A stretch of 16,312 bases of DNA from CAZQLE01 sp964593905. Its GTDB lineage: Bacteria > Chloroflexota > Anaerolineae > Anaerolineales > Anaerolineaceae. The stretch covers positions 1-16,312 of the forward strand of contig CAZQLE010000075.1 in assembly GCA_964593905.1 (NCBI GenBank), given 5' to 3'. The notes under the pieces are model-generated. The model did not search any database and was not told the DNA's origin. It was given only the letters and a program-made list of their open reading frames with translations. Below, piece after piece: positions 1-6,856 of the stretch. Both the position numbers and the translations under genes were made by a program. Position 1 is the first letter of the stretch. Each line of letters opens with the position of its first letter.

Positions 1-947
1 GCCAGCGAGCTGCGCATTTCATCCAGGCGTCCGCGGGCGGCCTGAGCCGAGAAGGTGGGCAGCGCGGCAATTGCGATGGACTGGGCAATGGCGGCCTGGG
101 GCATGATCATGAGCGGGAAGGCGTAGTTAATGCCGGCCAGGCTGCCTTCGGGTTGCAGCGAGGCCAGGTACGTGTTTAACCAGAAGTTTAACTGCACCAC
201 GGCCACGCCCAGCAGGCGCGGCCCCATCAGACGGGCCACCTCGCGCAGCAAGGGGTTGTGCAGATCGAACCCCGCCCGGTAACGGCGGGCGGGCAGCCGA
301 AACAGCCCGGGAAGCTGCAAGAGCAGATGCAGCCCGGCCCCGGCGACCACACCCCACCCCAGACCGCGAATTCCCAGTGTTGGCCCCAGCACCAGCGCGC
401 CAAAGATCAGTCCAAGCTGGTACATGGCCGGGGTGAGGGCGGGCAACAAAAAGCGCTGGTGGGCGTTGAGAATGCCCATCACCAGCCCCGACAGGCCGAA
501 AATAATCGCGGCGGGTAGTTGAATGCGCAGTAGTTCGGCGGTCAGGGCCTGTTTGGCAGGGTCAAAACCGGGGGCCAGAAAGGTACGCACGATCCAGGGG
601 GCAAAAACGGCTGAAAGCGCCGCCAGCAGGGTTAAAATGAGGGTGATCAGGTTGGCTACCGAACTGGCCAGCCGCCAGGCTGCGGGTTGTTCGTCACGGG
701 TGAGCAGGCCGGTGAAGGTGGGCACAAAGGCCGAAGCCAGCGCTCCGCCGGCCACCAGGTTGAAGATGATATCTGTAAAGCGGTTGGCCGCAAAAAAAGC
801 GTCCACTTGGGCGCCGGCGCCAAAGGTGGCGCCGATCAGGCTTTTTGCCACCAGCCCGCATAATTGCGACACAACAAAAGCCCCGGCGACGATCAACGCC
901 GAGCGGGCGATCTGGCGGTTTGCAGTTTGTACGGCAGCGGAGGGCAT
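1..947 (-). CDS. murJ: Lipid II flippase MurJ (MviN family), 3' end outside window
   Basis: The first 315 codons read as a polytopic membrane protein of the MurJ/MviN family, which flips the peptidoglycan precursor lipid II across the cytoplasmic membrane. Visible hallmarks are an N-terminal segment ending in a hydrophobic stretch (SALIVAGAFVVSQLCGLVAKS), the family-typical GAQVDAFFAANRFTDIIFNL region around residues 42-60, GGALASAFVPTF soon after, and APGFD followed by a TAELLRIQLP helix. Later come GLVMGILNAHQRFLLPAL and PQAAIAQSIAIAALPTFS near the cut. Full-length MurJ is usually about 500 residues, so roughly 60 percent is present. The ATG at 947 is chosen because the alignment begins there and a -10 element lies just upstream. 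No Shine-Dalgarno sequence precedes it, so the mRNA may be leaderless. It is divergent from the P450 gene. The family call is secure; the function is taken from the family. Confidence 0.93.
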   Translation of the reverse strand, partial: MPSAAVQTANRQIARSALIVAGAFVVSQLCGLVAKSLIGATFGAGAQVDAFFAANRFTDIIFNLVAGGALASAFVPTFTGLLTRDEQPAAWRLASSVANLITLILTLLAALSAVFAPWIVRTFLAPGFDPAKQALTAELLRIQLPAAIIFGLSGLVMGILNAHQRFLLPALTPAMYQLGLIFGALVLGPTLGIRGLGWGVVAGAGLHLLLQLPGLFRLPARRYRAGFDLHNPLLREVARLMGPRLLGVAVVQLNFWLNTYLASLQPEGSLAGINYAFPLMIMPQAAIAQSIAIAALPTFSAQAARGRLDEMRSSL

Positions 948-953
948 AGCAGG

Positions 954-981
954 ATTATATCATGGCCGCCTTTTGGCCCAA
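954..981 (-). promoter_or_regulatory. Predicted murJ promoter, possibly leaderless
   Basis: On the minus strand TATAAT occupies 959-954, preceded by TTGGGC at 981-976 with a 16-bp spacer. Only six bases (CCTGCT) separate the hexamer from the murJ ATG, so the usual spacing puts the transcription start on the A of the start codon. There is no ribosome binding site in the gap. Confidence 0.55.
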
Positions 982-1032
982 GGAGGATGGTTTTGGTTTG
1001 CTCTCTGTGAGGTCATTTCGGTCGTGTCATAC

Positions 1033-1047
1033 TGCGCCTTTGGCGCA
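1033..1047. repeat. Small inverted repeat in the murJ-P450 intergenic region
   Basis: TGCGCC-TTT-GGCGCA is a perfect 6-bp stem with a three-base loop, followed by CCCTAC. It resembles the short GC-rich hairpins scattered between genes in many bacterial genomes. There is no second identical copy in this window, so calling it a dispersed repeat is only a guess. Confidence 0.4.
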
Positions 1048-1095
1048 CCCTACTGCAAACTCTCGCCGTTGCCGGCATGGGTGGAGATTCTGCCC

Positions 1096-1111
1096 ACGCT
1101 GCGCACAGCGT
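1096..1111. repeat. Inverted repeat upstream of the P450 promoter
   Basis: ACGCTG-CGCA-CAGCGT is a perfect 6-bp inverted repeat whose right end touches the expected -35 position of the P450 promoter (-10 at 1133-1138). Its position would suit a regulator binding site, but nothing identifies a regulator. Confidence 0.35.
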
Positions 1112-1129
1112 GCAACCCAGGTGCGTTTC

Positions 1130-1138
1130 TGCTAGAAT
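1130..1138 (+). promoter_or_regulatory. Extended -10 promoter for the P450 gene
   Basis: TGCTAGAAT contains an extended -10 (TGn) joined to TAGAAT at 1133-1138. The -35 region 17 bp upstream (GTGCAA) is weak, as is usual for extended -10 promoters. Predicted start is near 1145, giving a 32-base leader that begins with GGAT-CACTT-ATCC, a possible short hairpin. The same TGCTAnAAT form occurs before the subtilase gene at 8294. Confidence 0.5.
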
Positions 1139-1176
1139 ATCTTTGGATCACTTATCCCGAGGGGAGAAAGACGACC

Positions 1177-2559
1177 ATGACTCAAACCAACACGGGTCTT
1201 CATCTGCCGGGCGGTTATCGTAACCGCGATTTACTGCCCAGACTGTCTCGTATTCGACAGGATACCCTGGGCTTTTTGCTGGACTGCGCGCGCGATTTTG
1301 GACCGGTGACTTATTTTGAAGCCGGGCGAACGCGTGCCTTTTTTGTCAACCACCCGGAGGGGATCAAACACATCCTGCAGGATAATGCCAAAAATTACAG
1401 CAAAAATACCATCCAGTATAACGCTCTGGCCACCATCACCGGCCGCGGTCTGCTGACCAGCGACGGATCGCTGTGGTTTCGCCAGCGCCGGTTGGAGCAG
1501 CCCGCCTTTGCCCGGCCGCGGCTGATGGCGCTGGACCGGGTGGTCATTCCGGCTGCCCGGTCGATGTTGGACCGTTGGGAGGCTGAGGCCCATCAGGGTG
1601 AACCGCTCGATATCGACGGTGAGATGATGCGCACCACCCTGGAGATTGTCGGGAAATCACTTTTCAGCATTGACCTGAGCGGCGCAGCGCATGAACTGAC
1701 CGGTGCGGTGTTGACCACGCTGGATCACATTGTTCACCGCGCGCGCAATCCTTTCTACCCGCCCAACTGGGTGCCCACAGCGCGCAATTTGCGCTTTCGG
1801 GCGGCGTTAAAACGCCTGGACCGTCAGGTATACAGCCTGATGCACGACCGGCAGCGCGTAGACGATCTGGGCGAGGATCTGCTGGGGATGCTGCTGCGCG
1901 CGCGCGATGACGAAGGTCAGCCCATGAGCCCCCGCCAGGTGCGCGATGAGATCATCACCCTGCTGATCGCCGGGCATGAGACGGTTGCCAGCGCCCTGAC
2001 CTGGACCTGGTATTTGCTGGCGCAAAATCCGTTGGTGCGTGAAAAACTGGTGAATGAGGTGCAAACGGTGTTGGGTGAGCGTGAGCCGGCCAGCGCCGAT
2101 TTAGCCAGCCTGCCTTATACGGCGGCTGTTTTTGAAGAAACGCTGCGCCTGTACCCGCCGGCCTGGTTGATCACCCGCAGCGCACTGGAGCCGGATGTGG
2201 TCTGCGGTTTTGATATCCCGGCCGGGTCGCTGATCATTCTTAGCCCGTATGTGATCCAGCGCCAGGCGCAGTACTGGCCGGACCCCGAAGCGTTTCGACC
2301 TGAACGATTTTTGGCCGGGACCGATCAAGACCGTCCGCGTTATGCCTATATTCCCTTTGGGGGTGGGCCGCGGTTGTGCATTGGCTCGGGTTTTGCGGCT
2401 GTTGAAGCGCAGTTAATGATTGCAATGATTATCCGGCGCTTCCGTCTGGATCTGCTGCCCGATTATCCGGTGCAGGTGGATGCCCTGGTAACACTGCGCC
2501 CACACGGCGGGCTGCCCATGCGGGCGGTGCGGGCTGCTCAGGTGCGCAGCGAAGTTTGA
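1177..2559 (+). CDS. Cytochrome P450, stand-alone
   Basis: A 460-residue haem-thiolate monooxygenase of the cytochrome P450 superfamily. The proximal I-helix oxygen-binding motif is AGHET at 265-269, the K-helix ExxR is E321-x-x-R324, PERF is in FRPERFL, and the haem-binding loop is FGGGPRLCIG with the cysteine ligand at C401. Length is normal for a single-domain P450. No fused reductase or ferredoxin is present and none lies nearby, so redox partners must come from elsewhere. The open frame extends upstream to 523, but that part is only antisense to murJ. ATG 1177 is preceded by GAGGGGAGAAAG and by an extended -10. The motif style (HET, GGGPRLCIG) is like the CYP4/CYP102-type bacterial P450s, often fatty-acid or terpenoid hydroxylases. 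The substrate cannot be read from sequence. Confidence 0.95.
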   Translation: MTQTNTGLHLPGGYRNRDLLPRLSRIRQDTLGFLLDCARDFGPVTYFEAGRTRAFFVNHPEGIKHILQDNAKNYSKNTIQYNALATITGRGLLTSDGSLWFRQRRLEQPAFARPRLMALDRVVIPAARSMLDRWEAEAHQGEPLDIDGEMMRTTLEIVGKSLFSIDLSGAAHELTGAVLTTLDHIVHRARNPFYPPNWVPTARNLRFRAALKRLDRQVYSLMHDRQRVDDLGEDLLGMLLRARDDEGQPMSPRQVRDEIITLLIAGHETVASALTWTWYLLAQNPLVREKLVNEVQTVLGEREPASADLASLPYTAAVFEETLRLYPPAWLITRSALEPDVVCGFDIPAGSLIILSPYVIQRQAQYWPDPEAFRPERFLAGTDQDRPRYAYIPFGGGPRLCIGSGFAAVEAQLMIAMIIRRFRLDLLPDYPVQVDALVTLRPHGGLPMRAVRAAQVRSEV

Positions 2560-3413
2560 AACTGCCGGCGGCGGGCGGCCCATTCGCTGAGCGCCAGCGC
2601 CGCCAGAACCACGACCCCGCCGATCAACAGGTTGGTGAGGTTAACTTGCTCGCCAAAGAAAACCAGCGAAACCACCACTGCCAGGGGGATTTTTAAGTCA
2701 TTAAACACGGCCAGCGTAGCGGCATCCACTTTGCGTGCCCCGGTGTTCCAGAGGAAAAAACACAACCCGGAAGAAACGGCGCCCAGATACAGCAGCGTCC
2801 AGCCCTGCGCGCTACTTAACGACAGGCTCGACCAATCGGTCAGCAGGACAGAAACCAGCCCCGCGGCGGCGGCTCCGCCCAGATAGGGCAGGGCAAAAAT
2901 CTGATGATCTTTAATTTCATCTTTCCCCATCAGCGTTTCCCGATACCAAACCTGGCCAAACGCAAAGCACAGATTGGAGACCTGCACGATCAGAAAACCG
3001 GTCAACAATGTGTTGGAAAGCTCGTCTCCGAATTTAACCAGCGCCGTGCCAAGCACAGCCAGAATGGCCGCAGCCAGCCCGATATGATTCCATCGCCGCT
3101 GCAGAAGGTCGTGGATCAGGGTTACATAGAGGGGGGTGAAAATGGTAAACAGGGCCACTTCAAAGGCTTTAAGGTACTGAAACGCAAGGGTATAAGCGAT
3201 ATACATGCCGCCGTATTGGATCGCCCCGATCACCAGAAGCCGCCCGGCGATATTTCGATCGAGGCCGCGCAGCTTCAAGAAAGGCAGAAAAACGATCAAT
3301 GATATACCCAGCCTGGCGGCCGCCACAAAGTAAGGGTTGATATCTCCCAGATTATTTTTGACCAGGCCAAAAGAAAAGGCCCAGATTAAAGACACAATAA
3401 ACAAATAGCCCAT
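2538..3413 (-). CDS. EamA-family (drug/metabolite transporter superfamily) permease
   Basis: A 291-residue inner-membrane protein with about ten hydrophobic segments in two related halves, as expected for two EamA domains. The first half opens with GYLFIVSLIWAFSFGLVK and the second ends with FFGEQVNLTNLLIGGVVVLA, typical of the C-terminal EamA repeat (a conserved Glu in the penultimate loop). Basic residues (WAARRRQ) follow the last helix, placing the C-terminus in the cytoplasm. The frame starts at 3437, but I prefer ATG 3413 because GGAG lies six bases before it and the first helix then begins at once. It overlaps the P450 stop by 22 bp tail-to-tail, so the two genes are convergent, not co-transcribed. 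Members export metabolites or take up amines, amino acids or carboxylates; the substrate here is unknown. Confidence 0.9.
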   Translation of the reverse strand: MGYLFIVSLIWAFSFGLVKNNLGDINPYFVAAARLGISLIVFLPFLKLRGLDRNIAGRLLVIGAIQYGGMYIAYTLAFQYLKAFEVALFTIFTPLYVTLIHDLLQRRWNHIGLAAAILAVLGTALVKFGDELSNTLLTGFLIVQVSNLCFAFGQVWYRETLMGKDEIKDHQIFALPYLGGAAAAGLVSVLLTDWSSLSLSSAQGWTLLYLGAVSSGLCFFLWNTGARKVDAATLAVFNDLKIPLAVVVSLVFFGEQVNLTNLLIGGVVVLAALALSEWAARRRQFQTSLRT

Positions 3414-3498
3414 TTGGCACTCCACAAATTCATCCATCGACTGCCGGCGGATGAAGAAGCAGTTTTTGGACGAATGAAATTTATTTCACCGTGTGTAG

Positions 3499-3526
3499 AT
3501 TATAACGAGTTCTTTTATGGGCGCAA
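3499..3526 (-). promoter_or_regulatory. Predicted promoter for the EamA transporter gene
   Basis: On the minus strand TATAAT at 3504-3499 is preceded by TTGCGC at 3526-3521 with a 16-bp spacer. The predicted start near 3492 gives a leader of about 79 bases to ATG 3413. An AT-rich palindrome (TGAAAT-TT-ATTTCA, 3475-3488) begins about five bases into the transcript. Confidence 0.4.
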
Positions 3527-3613
3527 AGTATATCGGTCAAATTTTATCCGATATTCATGCGGCCAATTACTGCATAAGAAAAACCCCGCGGGTGAGTTTT
3601 GGTTATGAAGTTT

Positions 3614-3675
3614 TTGAAAGCCGCAGAATTTGGCTGATATTCTCACTGCGATAACTTCGACAAAATCACTATAAT
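3614..3675 (+). promoter_or_regulatory. Candidate promoters upstream of the small gene at 3864
   Basis: Two rightward candidates are visible. The first is TTGAAA (3614-3619), then 18 bp, then TATTCT (3638-3643). The second is a perfect TATAAT (3670-3675) without a convincing -35. The second would start transcription near 3682, just before the structured stretch. I cannot choose between them from sequence. Confidence 0.35.
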
Positions 3676-3681
3676 ATTAGA

Positions 3682-3832
3682 TATGCTGTAACTGCTCTGG
3701 CTGCGGAGATTAAAAAACCCTGTATCTCAGCCTGGGCAATTTTTTGAGATGCCGAGCAGTATTGTGTGCTGTTGCAATAAGCGTGGGAAGATTATTCGTT
3801 CAGAACCGGTGGTTTATCTGAAATAAACCGGT
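3682..3832 (+). other. Possible structured 5' leader RNA
   Basis: The gap between the EamA gene and the small gene at 3864 is about 450 bases, AT-richer than its surroundings, and contains several nested inverted repeats on the plus strand. CTGCTC (3692-3697) plus GGC (3699-3701) can pair with GCC plus GAGCAG (3751-3759), with one bulged T. Inside, ATCTCA (3724-3729) can pair with TGAGAT (3745-3750), while the alternative GAGAT (3706-3710) with ATCTC (3724-3728) would compete for the same strand. A further hairpin TATTG/CAATA lies at 3760-3777, and GGTTTAT-CTGAA-ATAAACC at 3811-3829. I recognise no known riboswitch class. A leader RNA or an operator region are both possible; covariation would decide. 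Confidence 0.35.
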
Positions 3833-3863
3833 AAATCTTTTAAATTTCATAAGCGGGGCGCCG

Positions 3864-4367
3864 ATGATTGAAAAAGAAGGCAGTGACCGGACCTATTTGC
3901 GAGAAACAATCCACGTTTTGCATACCTGTCTGCATCTGGCCTGGGAAGAATACCCGGCTTTTTATCGCCCTGTGGCGGTGCAGTTGCGCATTTTGTTGTG
4001 CGATACCAACCGCCAACACGATGAACTGGTGGATATTTCTCTGGCGCCCAGGGTCTGGGAAGATTTGAGCCTGCCGGCGCTGGGCGCGCGCGGGGCCGAT
4101 TCTACACTGCCGCCGCTGCCTCTGGACCAATGGCTGGAGCAGCCTTTGAACGCGTTGCAACCCCCGCTCACCATCCGTCAATTAATCCGGCGGGTGTGTG
4201 ACCAGGATGGCGGGGCGCATGTGGATTTAAAATCACAGGCCGGGCTGCCAGAAAACCCGGAATATCGCGACTGGGTGCTGCGAATTGGGGGAATTGTCTA
4301 CCGTGCGCTTGAAAAAAGATTGCACGATGAATCACGCCGCACGTTTAGCGGTGATTGTTTCGATTGA
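3864..4367 (+). CDS. Conserved-looking hypothetical protein with a GGAHVD motif
   Basis: A 167-residue soluble acidic protein with no signal peptide or membrane segment. I do not recognise it with certainty. The central part (about residues 15-75) is helix-strand in character, with LRILLCDTN resembling a beta strand. The most distinctive element is RRVCDQDGGAHVD near residues 109-121; a GGAHVD core is a signature I associate with small uncharacterised bacterial proteins. The C-terminal part (YRDWVLRIGGIVYRALEKRL) looks helical. The reading frame is favoured over the overlapping frames by its length, by the ATG at 3864 after a long intergenic leader, and by its tail-to-tail 23-bp overlap with the kinase gene, a layout shared with the P450/EamA pair. 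The ribosome site (AAGCGGGG) is weak. No function is proposed. Confidence 0.7.
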   Translation: MIEKEGSDRTYLRETIHVLHTCLHLAWEEYPAFYRPVAVQLRILLCDTNRQHDELVDISLAPRVWEDLSLPALGARGADSTLPPLPLDQWLEQPLNALQPPLTIRQLIRRVCDQDGGAHVDLKSQAGLPENPEYRDWVLRIGGIVYRALEKRLHDESRRTFSGDCFD

Positions 4368-5283
4368 TGTTTACTTTTTCGATCAACCGGTAGACCTCGG
4401 CCGGGTCAACTTTTCCGGGCTGCCAGGTTAAGGTGTTGGCGCTTGCGGCGGCCATGCTTAACTGAAAGCATTCCCGGTCTTTCAGCCCCTGCAGCAGTCC
4501 AACGATGCTTCCGGCGGTGAAGGCATCGCCGCAGCCGATGGTGTTGACCACTTCCAGTTTCAATGCTTCTGCCTGATAAAAATGATCTGCCGCCAGCATC
4601 ACTGCACCCGATTGACCGCAGGTGATGATCACCTGAGCCGATCGCGATTGCGCTTGCAGTTCGCGCAGCGCCATGTGCAGCGAGTTTTCAGCGGATATCT
4701 CAAAACCCAGAAAATCTTCGGCCTCCTGCTGGTTCATTTTGAGCATGGTGGGCGCAGCGCGCAGGCCGTTTTTCAGCCCCGAGCCATAACTATCCAGCAG
4801 GGTTAACAGACCGCGCCGGTTGGCAGCCTGGATCATATCGAAAAATAAAGCGTCGGCGGCCGGGGCCGGAGAAGAACCGCACAGACAAACCATCTCCACC
4901 TGCGGCAGCAGCGTCTCGAAGGCGGCCCATACCGCGGCGGCATCTTCTTCTGTCCAGGGCTGCGATGGGGCAAATGTGGCGCGCCGTTCACCGTTGCGGG
5001 CCACCTGGGTGACGGCCAGACGGGTCTCGGTTGAAACCCAGACCGGGTGAGTGTTCAGCTTCTCTTGTTCCATCAGCCGCAGCAGCGCCTGGCCGTTTTC
5101 GCCCCCCAGCGGGTTTAGGGCAATCGCTGCCACGCCCAGATCGCCGAGAACACGGGCAACATTATTTCCTTTTCCGCCGACATAGCGATGCAACTCGCGC
5201 GCATCTGTGCGGTAATCGGTTTGAAATTGATCGATACGAAATGTCCAATCCAACACCGGGTTCAGGGTGATGCACAGGATCAT
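4345..5283 (-). CDS. PfkB-family sugar kinase (1-phosphofructokinase/tagatose-6-phosphate kinase type)
   Basis: A 312-residue ribokinase-fold kinase. It begins ILCITLNPVLDWTF, the FruK/LacC-type N-terminus with the substrate-binding aspartate D12. PfkB signature 1 is GGKGNNVARVL (36-46), and signature 2 is NTIGCGDAFTAG (247-258), whose anion hole and catalytic base are G250-C-G-D253 (usually GAGD). The length is normal. These features place it in the 1-phosphofructokinase/tagatose-6-phosphate kinase subgroup. The N in GGKGNN (most 1-PFKs have I) and Cys in GCGD are mild departures, so the substrate may differ. It is the last gene of a minus-strand operon; its ATG overlaps the stop of the deacylase gene as ATGA, implying translational coupling. 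It lacks PTS or transporter neighbours that would mark a fructose locus. Confidence 0.88.
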   Translation of the reverse strand: MILCITLNPVLDWTFRIDQFQTDYRTDARELHRYVGGKGNNVARVLGDLGVAAIALNPLGGENGQALLRLMEQEKLNTHPVWVSTETRLAVTQVARNGERRATFAPSQPWTEEDAAAVWAAFETLLPQVEMVCLCGSSPAPAADALFFDMIQAANRRGLLTLLDSYGSGLKNGLRAAPTMLKMNQQEAEDFLGFEISAENSLHMALRELQAQSRSAQVIITCGQSGAVMLAADHFYQAEALKLEVVNTIGCGDAFTAGSIVGLLQGLKDRECFQLSMAAASANTLTWQPGKVDPAEVYRLIEKVNINRNNHR

Positions 5284-6854
5284 GAAATTACCCGGCCGGG
5301 GCGCGCCCCGGTATGCTGCCCATTGGCGATGACCACCTCACCGTTAACCAGCACCCAGTCGATTCCCAGCGGATAACGGTGCGGGTCGGTGAAGGTGGCC
5401 TGGTCGGCCACGTGCTGCGGGTTAAACACCACCAGATCGGCGCAAAAGCCCGGTTTTAATAAGCCGCGATCACTTAACCGCAGGCGGCTGGCGGGCAGCC
5501 CGGTCATCTTGCGCACTGCCTCTTCCCACGAGAACAGACACTGTTCGCGGCAGTAATAGCCCAGCACGCGCGGAAAACTGCCGTAATTGCGCGGGTGGGG
5601 CTTGCCTTCGGAGAACGGCCCTTCAGCCGCGCGCCCGCCGGCATCGGTGCAAATGCTCACCCAGGGATCTTGCAGCCCGCGGGCTACATTATCGGGGTGC
5701 ATCGAAAATTCAATGATATCCACCCGCAGGCGGCATTCGATCAGCATATCCATCACGGCATCCCAGGGCTGTTGGCGCCGTTCGGCGGCAATATCGGCCA
5801 GATGGCGGCCCTGATACGCGGGCTGATCGGGGCAGTCAGAAACATAAATTTGATCCCAGTCAATGCCGTTCACATCGATCACATCTGCCAGATCATGATG
5901 CAGCCTGGCGCGCACCGCGGGGTCTTTCAGGCGCGCCAACAGGGTCTCCAGTCCACCCACATGCACCCAGTCGGGGATGAGCGAGCTGAGCCCGGTGTTG
6001 GAGGCGTTGTAAGGGTACATATCGGCGGCCACGTCAATTCCGTCTTCCCGGGCGCGTTCCAGTTTTTCCAACGCGGTCTCCATCTTGTCCCAGTTCTTAA
6101 CCCCCGAGGCTTTCAGGTGGCTGATCTCAACCCGAATTCCGGCTTCCTGCCCGATCCTCAGTGCCTCATCCAATGCTTCCAGCAGGGTATTGCCTTCGCC
6201 GCGGATGTGGCTGGTGTAAATGCCGCCCAGTTCGGCCGCGGTGCGGGCCAGCGCGATCAGCTCATCTGTTTTGGCGTAGACGCTGGGGGTGTAGATCAGC
6301 CCGGTGGAGAGACCGATTGCGCCCTGTTTCAGGGCGGTGCGCAGCTCTTGCTGCATCTCGGCCATCTGTGCTGCGGTCGGGGCGGCATCGGTCATTTGCA
6401 TAATTTTGCGGCGCAGGGTGCCCTGGCCGATGAGCACCGCGGTGTTGACCGAAATGCCCTGTTCCTGCAGGCGGGCGGTATATTCGGCAAAACTCAACCA
6501 ATCGACCTTGCGTTCGGGGTGACGGCGGTTTTCTTCGTTGGCTTCATCGCGCATCTCGGGTGAGAGCGGGGCATAACTATCGCCACAGTTGCCGGTTACT
6601 TCCAGGGTGATGCCCTGATGCACTTTGCTGTCGGCGGTGGGCAAAAAGGGCAGGATGGAGTCGGCGTGGGAATGAATATCGATGAAGCCGGGTGCGACCA
6701 TTTTGCCGGTTGCATCCAGCTCCTGTGCAGCCTGTGCGCCCGACAGGTCATCCACGGCGATAATTTTCATCCCGCGCAGGCCAATATCCGCGCGGCGGCG
6801 GGGGCTGCCGGTTCCGTCCAGAATGATCCCATTGCGAATAATCAGATCAAACAT
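5280..6854 (-). CDS. N-acyl-D-amino-acid deacylase (D-aminoacylase family amidohydrolase)
   Basis: A 524-residue metal-dependent amidohydrolase that should hydrolyse N-acyl-D-amino acids to a free D-amino acid and a carboxylate in the cytoplasm. The metal-binding set of the D-aminoacylase family is present: H61 and H63 in GFIDIHSHAD, C90 in TGNCG, H216 in TSHIRGEG, H246 in ISHLKASG, and D404 in CTDAGG. Other family blocks are HPRNYGSFPRVLG (420-432), RKMTGLPASRLRL and the C-terminal HTGARPGRV. Length matches the roughly 480-530 residues of the family. GGAGG sits six bases before the ATG, inside the end of the PLP gene, only two bases away. Related family members act on D-glutamate, D-aspartate or dipeptide substrates, or on N-acyl-D-sugars-like compounds, so side-chain specificity is open. 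Confidence 0.92.
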   Translation of the reverse strand: MFDLIIRNGIILDGTGSPRRRADIGLRGMKIIAVDDLSGAQAAQELDATGKMVAPGFIDIHSHADSILPFLPTADSKVHQGITLEVTGNCGDSYAPLSPEMRDEANEENRRHPERKVDWLSFAEYTARLQEQGISVNTAVLIGQGTLRRKIMQMTDAAPTAAQMAEMQQELRTALKQGAIGLSTGLIYTPSVYAKTDELIALARTAAELGGIYTSHIRGEGNTLLEALDEALRIGQEAGIRVEISHLKASGVKNWDKMETALEKLERAREDGIDVAADMYPYNASNTGLSSLIPDWVHVGGLETLLARLKDPAVRARLHHDLADVIDVNGIDWDQIYVSDCPDQPAYQGRHLADIAAERRQQPWDAVMDMLIECRLRVDIIEFSMHPDNVARGLQDPWVSICTDAGGRAAEGPFSEGKPHPRNYGSFPRVLGYYCREQCLFSWEEAVRKMTGLPASRLRLSDRGLLKPGFCADLVVFNPQHVADQATFTDPHRYPLGIDWVLVNGEVVIANGQHTGARPGRVIS

Positions 6855-6856
6855 CC

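Noticed and set aside
523..1176. 218-codon N-terminal extension of the P450 frame
   Set aside because: It lies antisense to the murJ coding sequence, has no domain, and the P450 has a good ATG with Shine-Dalgarno and promoter at 1177.
5595..6563. Open frame of 322 codons on the plus strand inside the deacylase gene
   Set aside because: It is antisense to a gene with all its metal-binding motifs. Long antisense frames are expected in GC-rich DNA, and the translation resembles no family.
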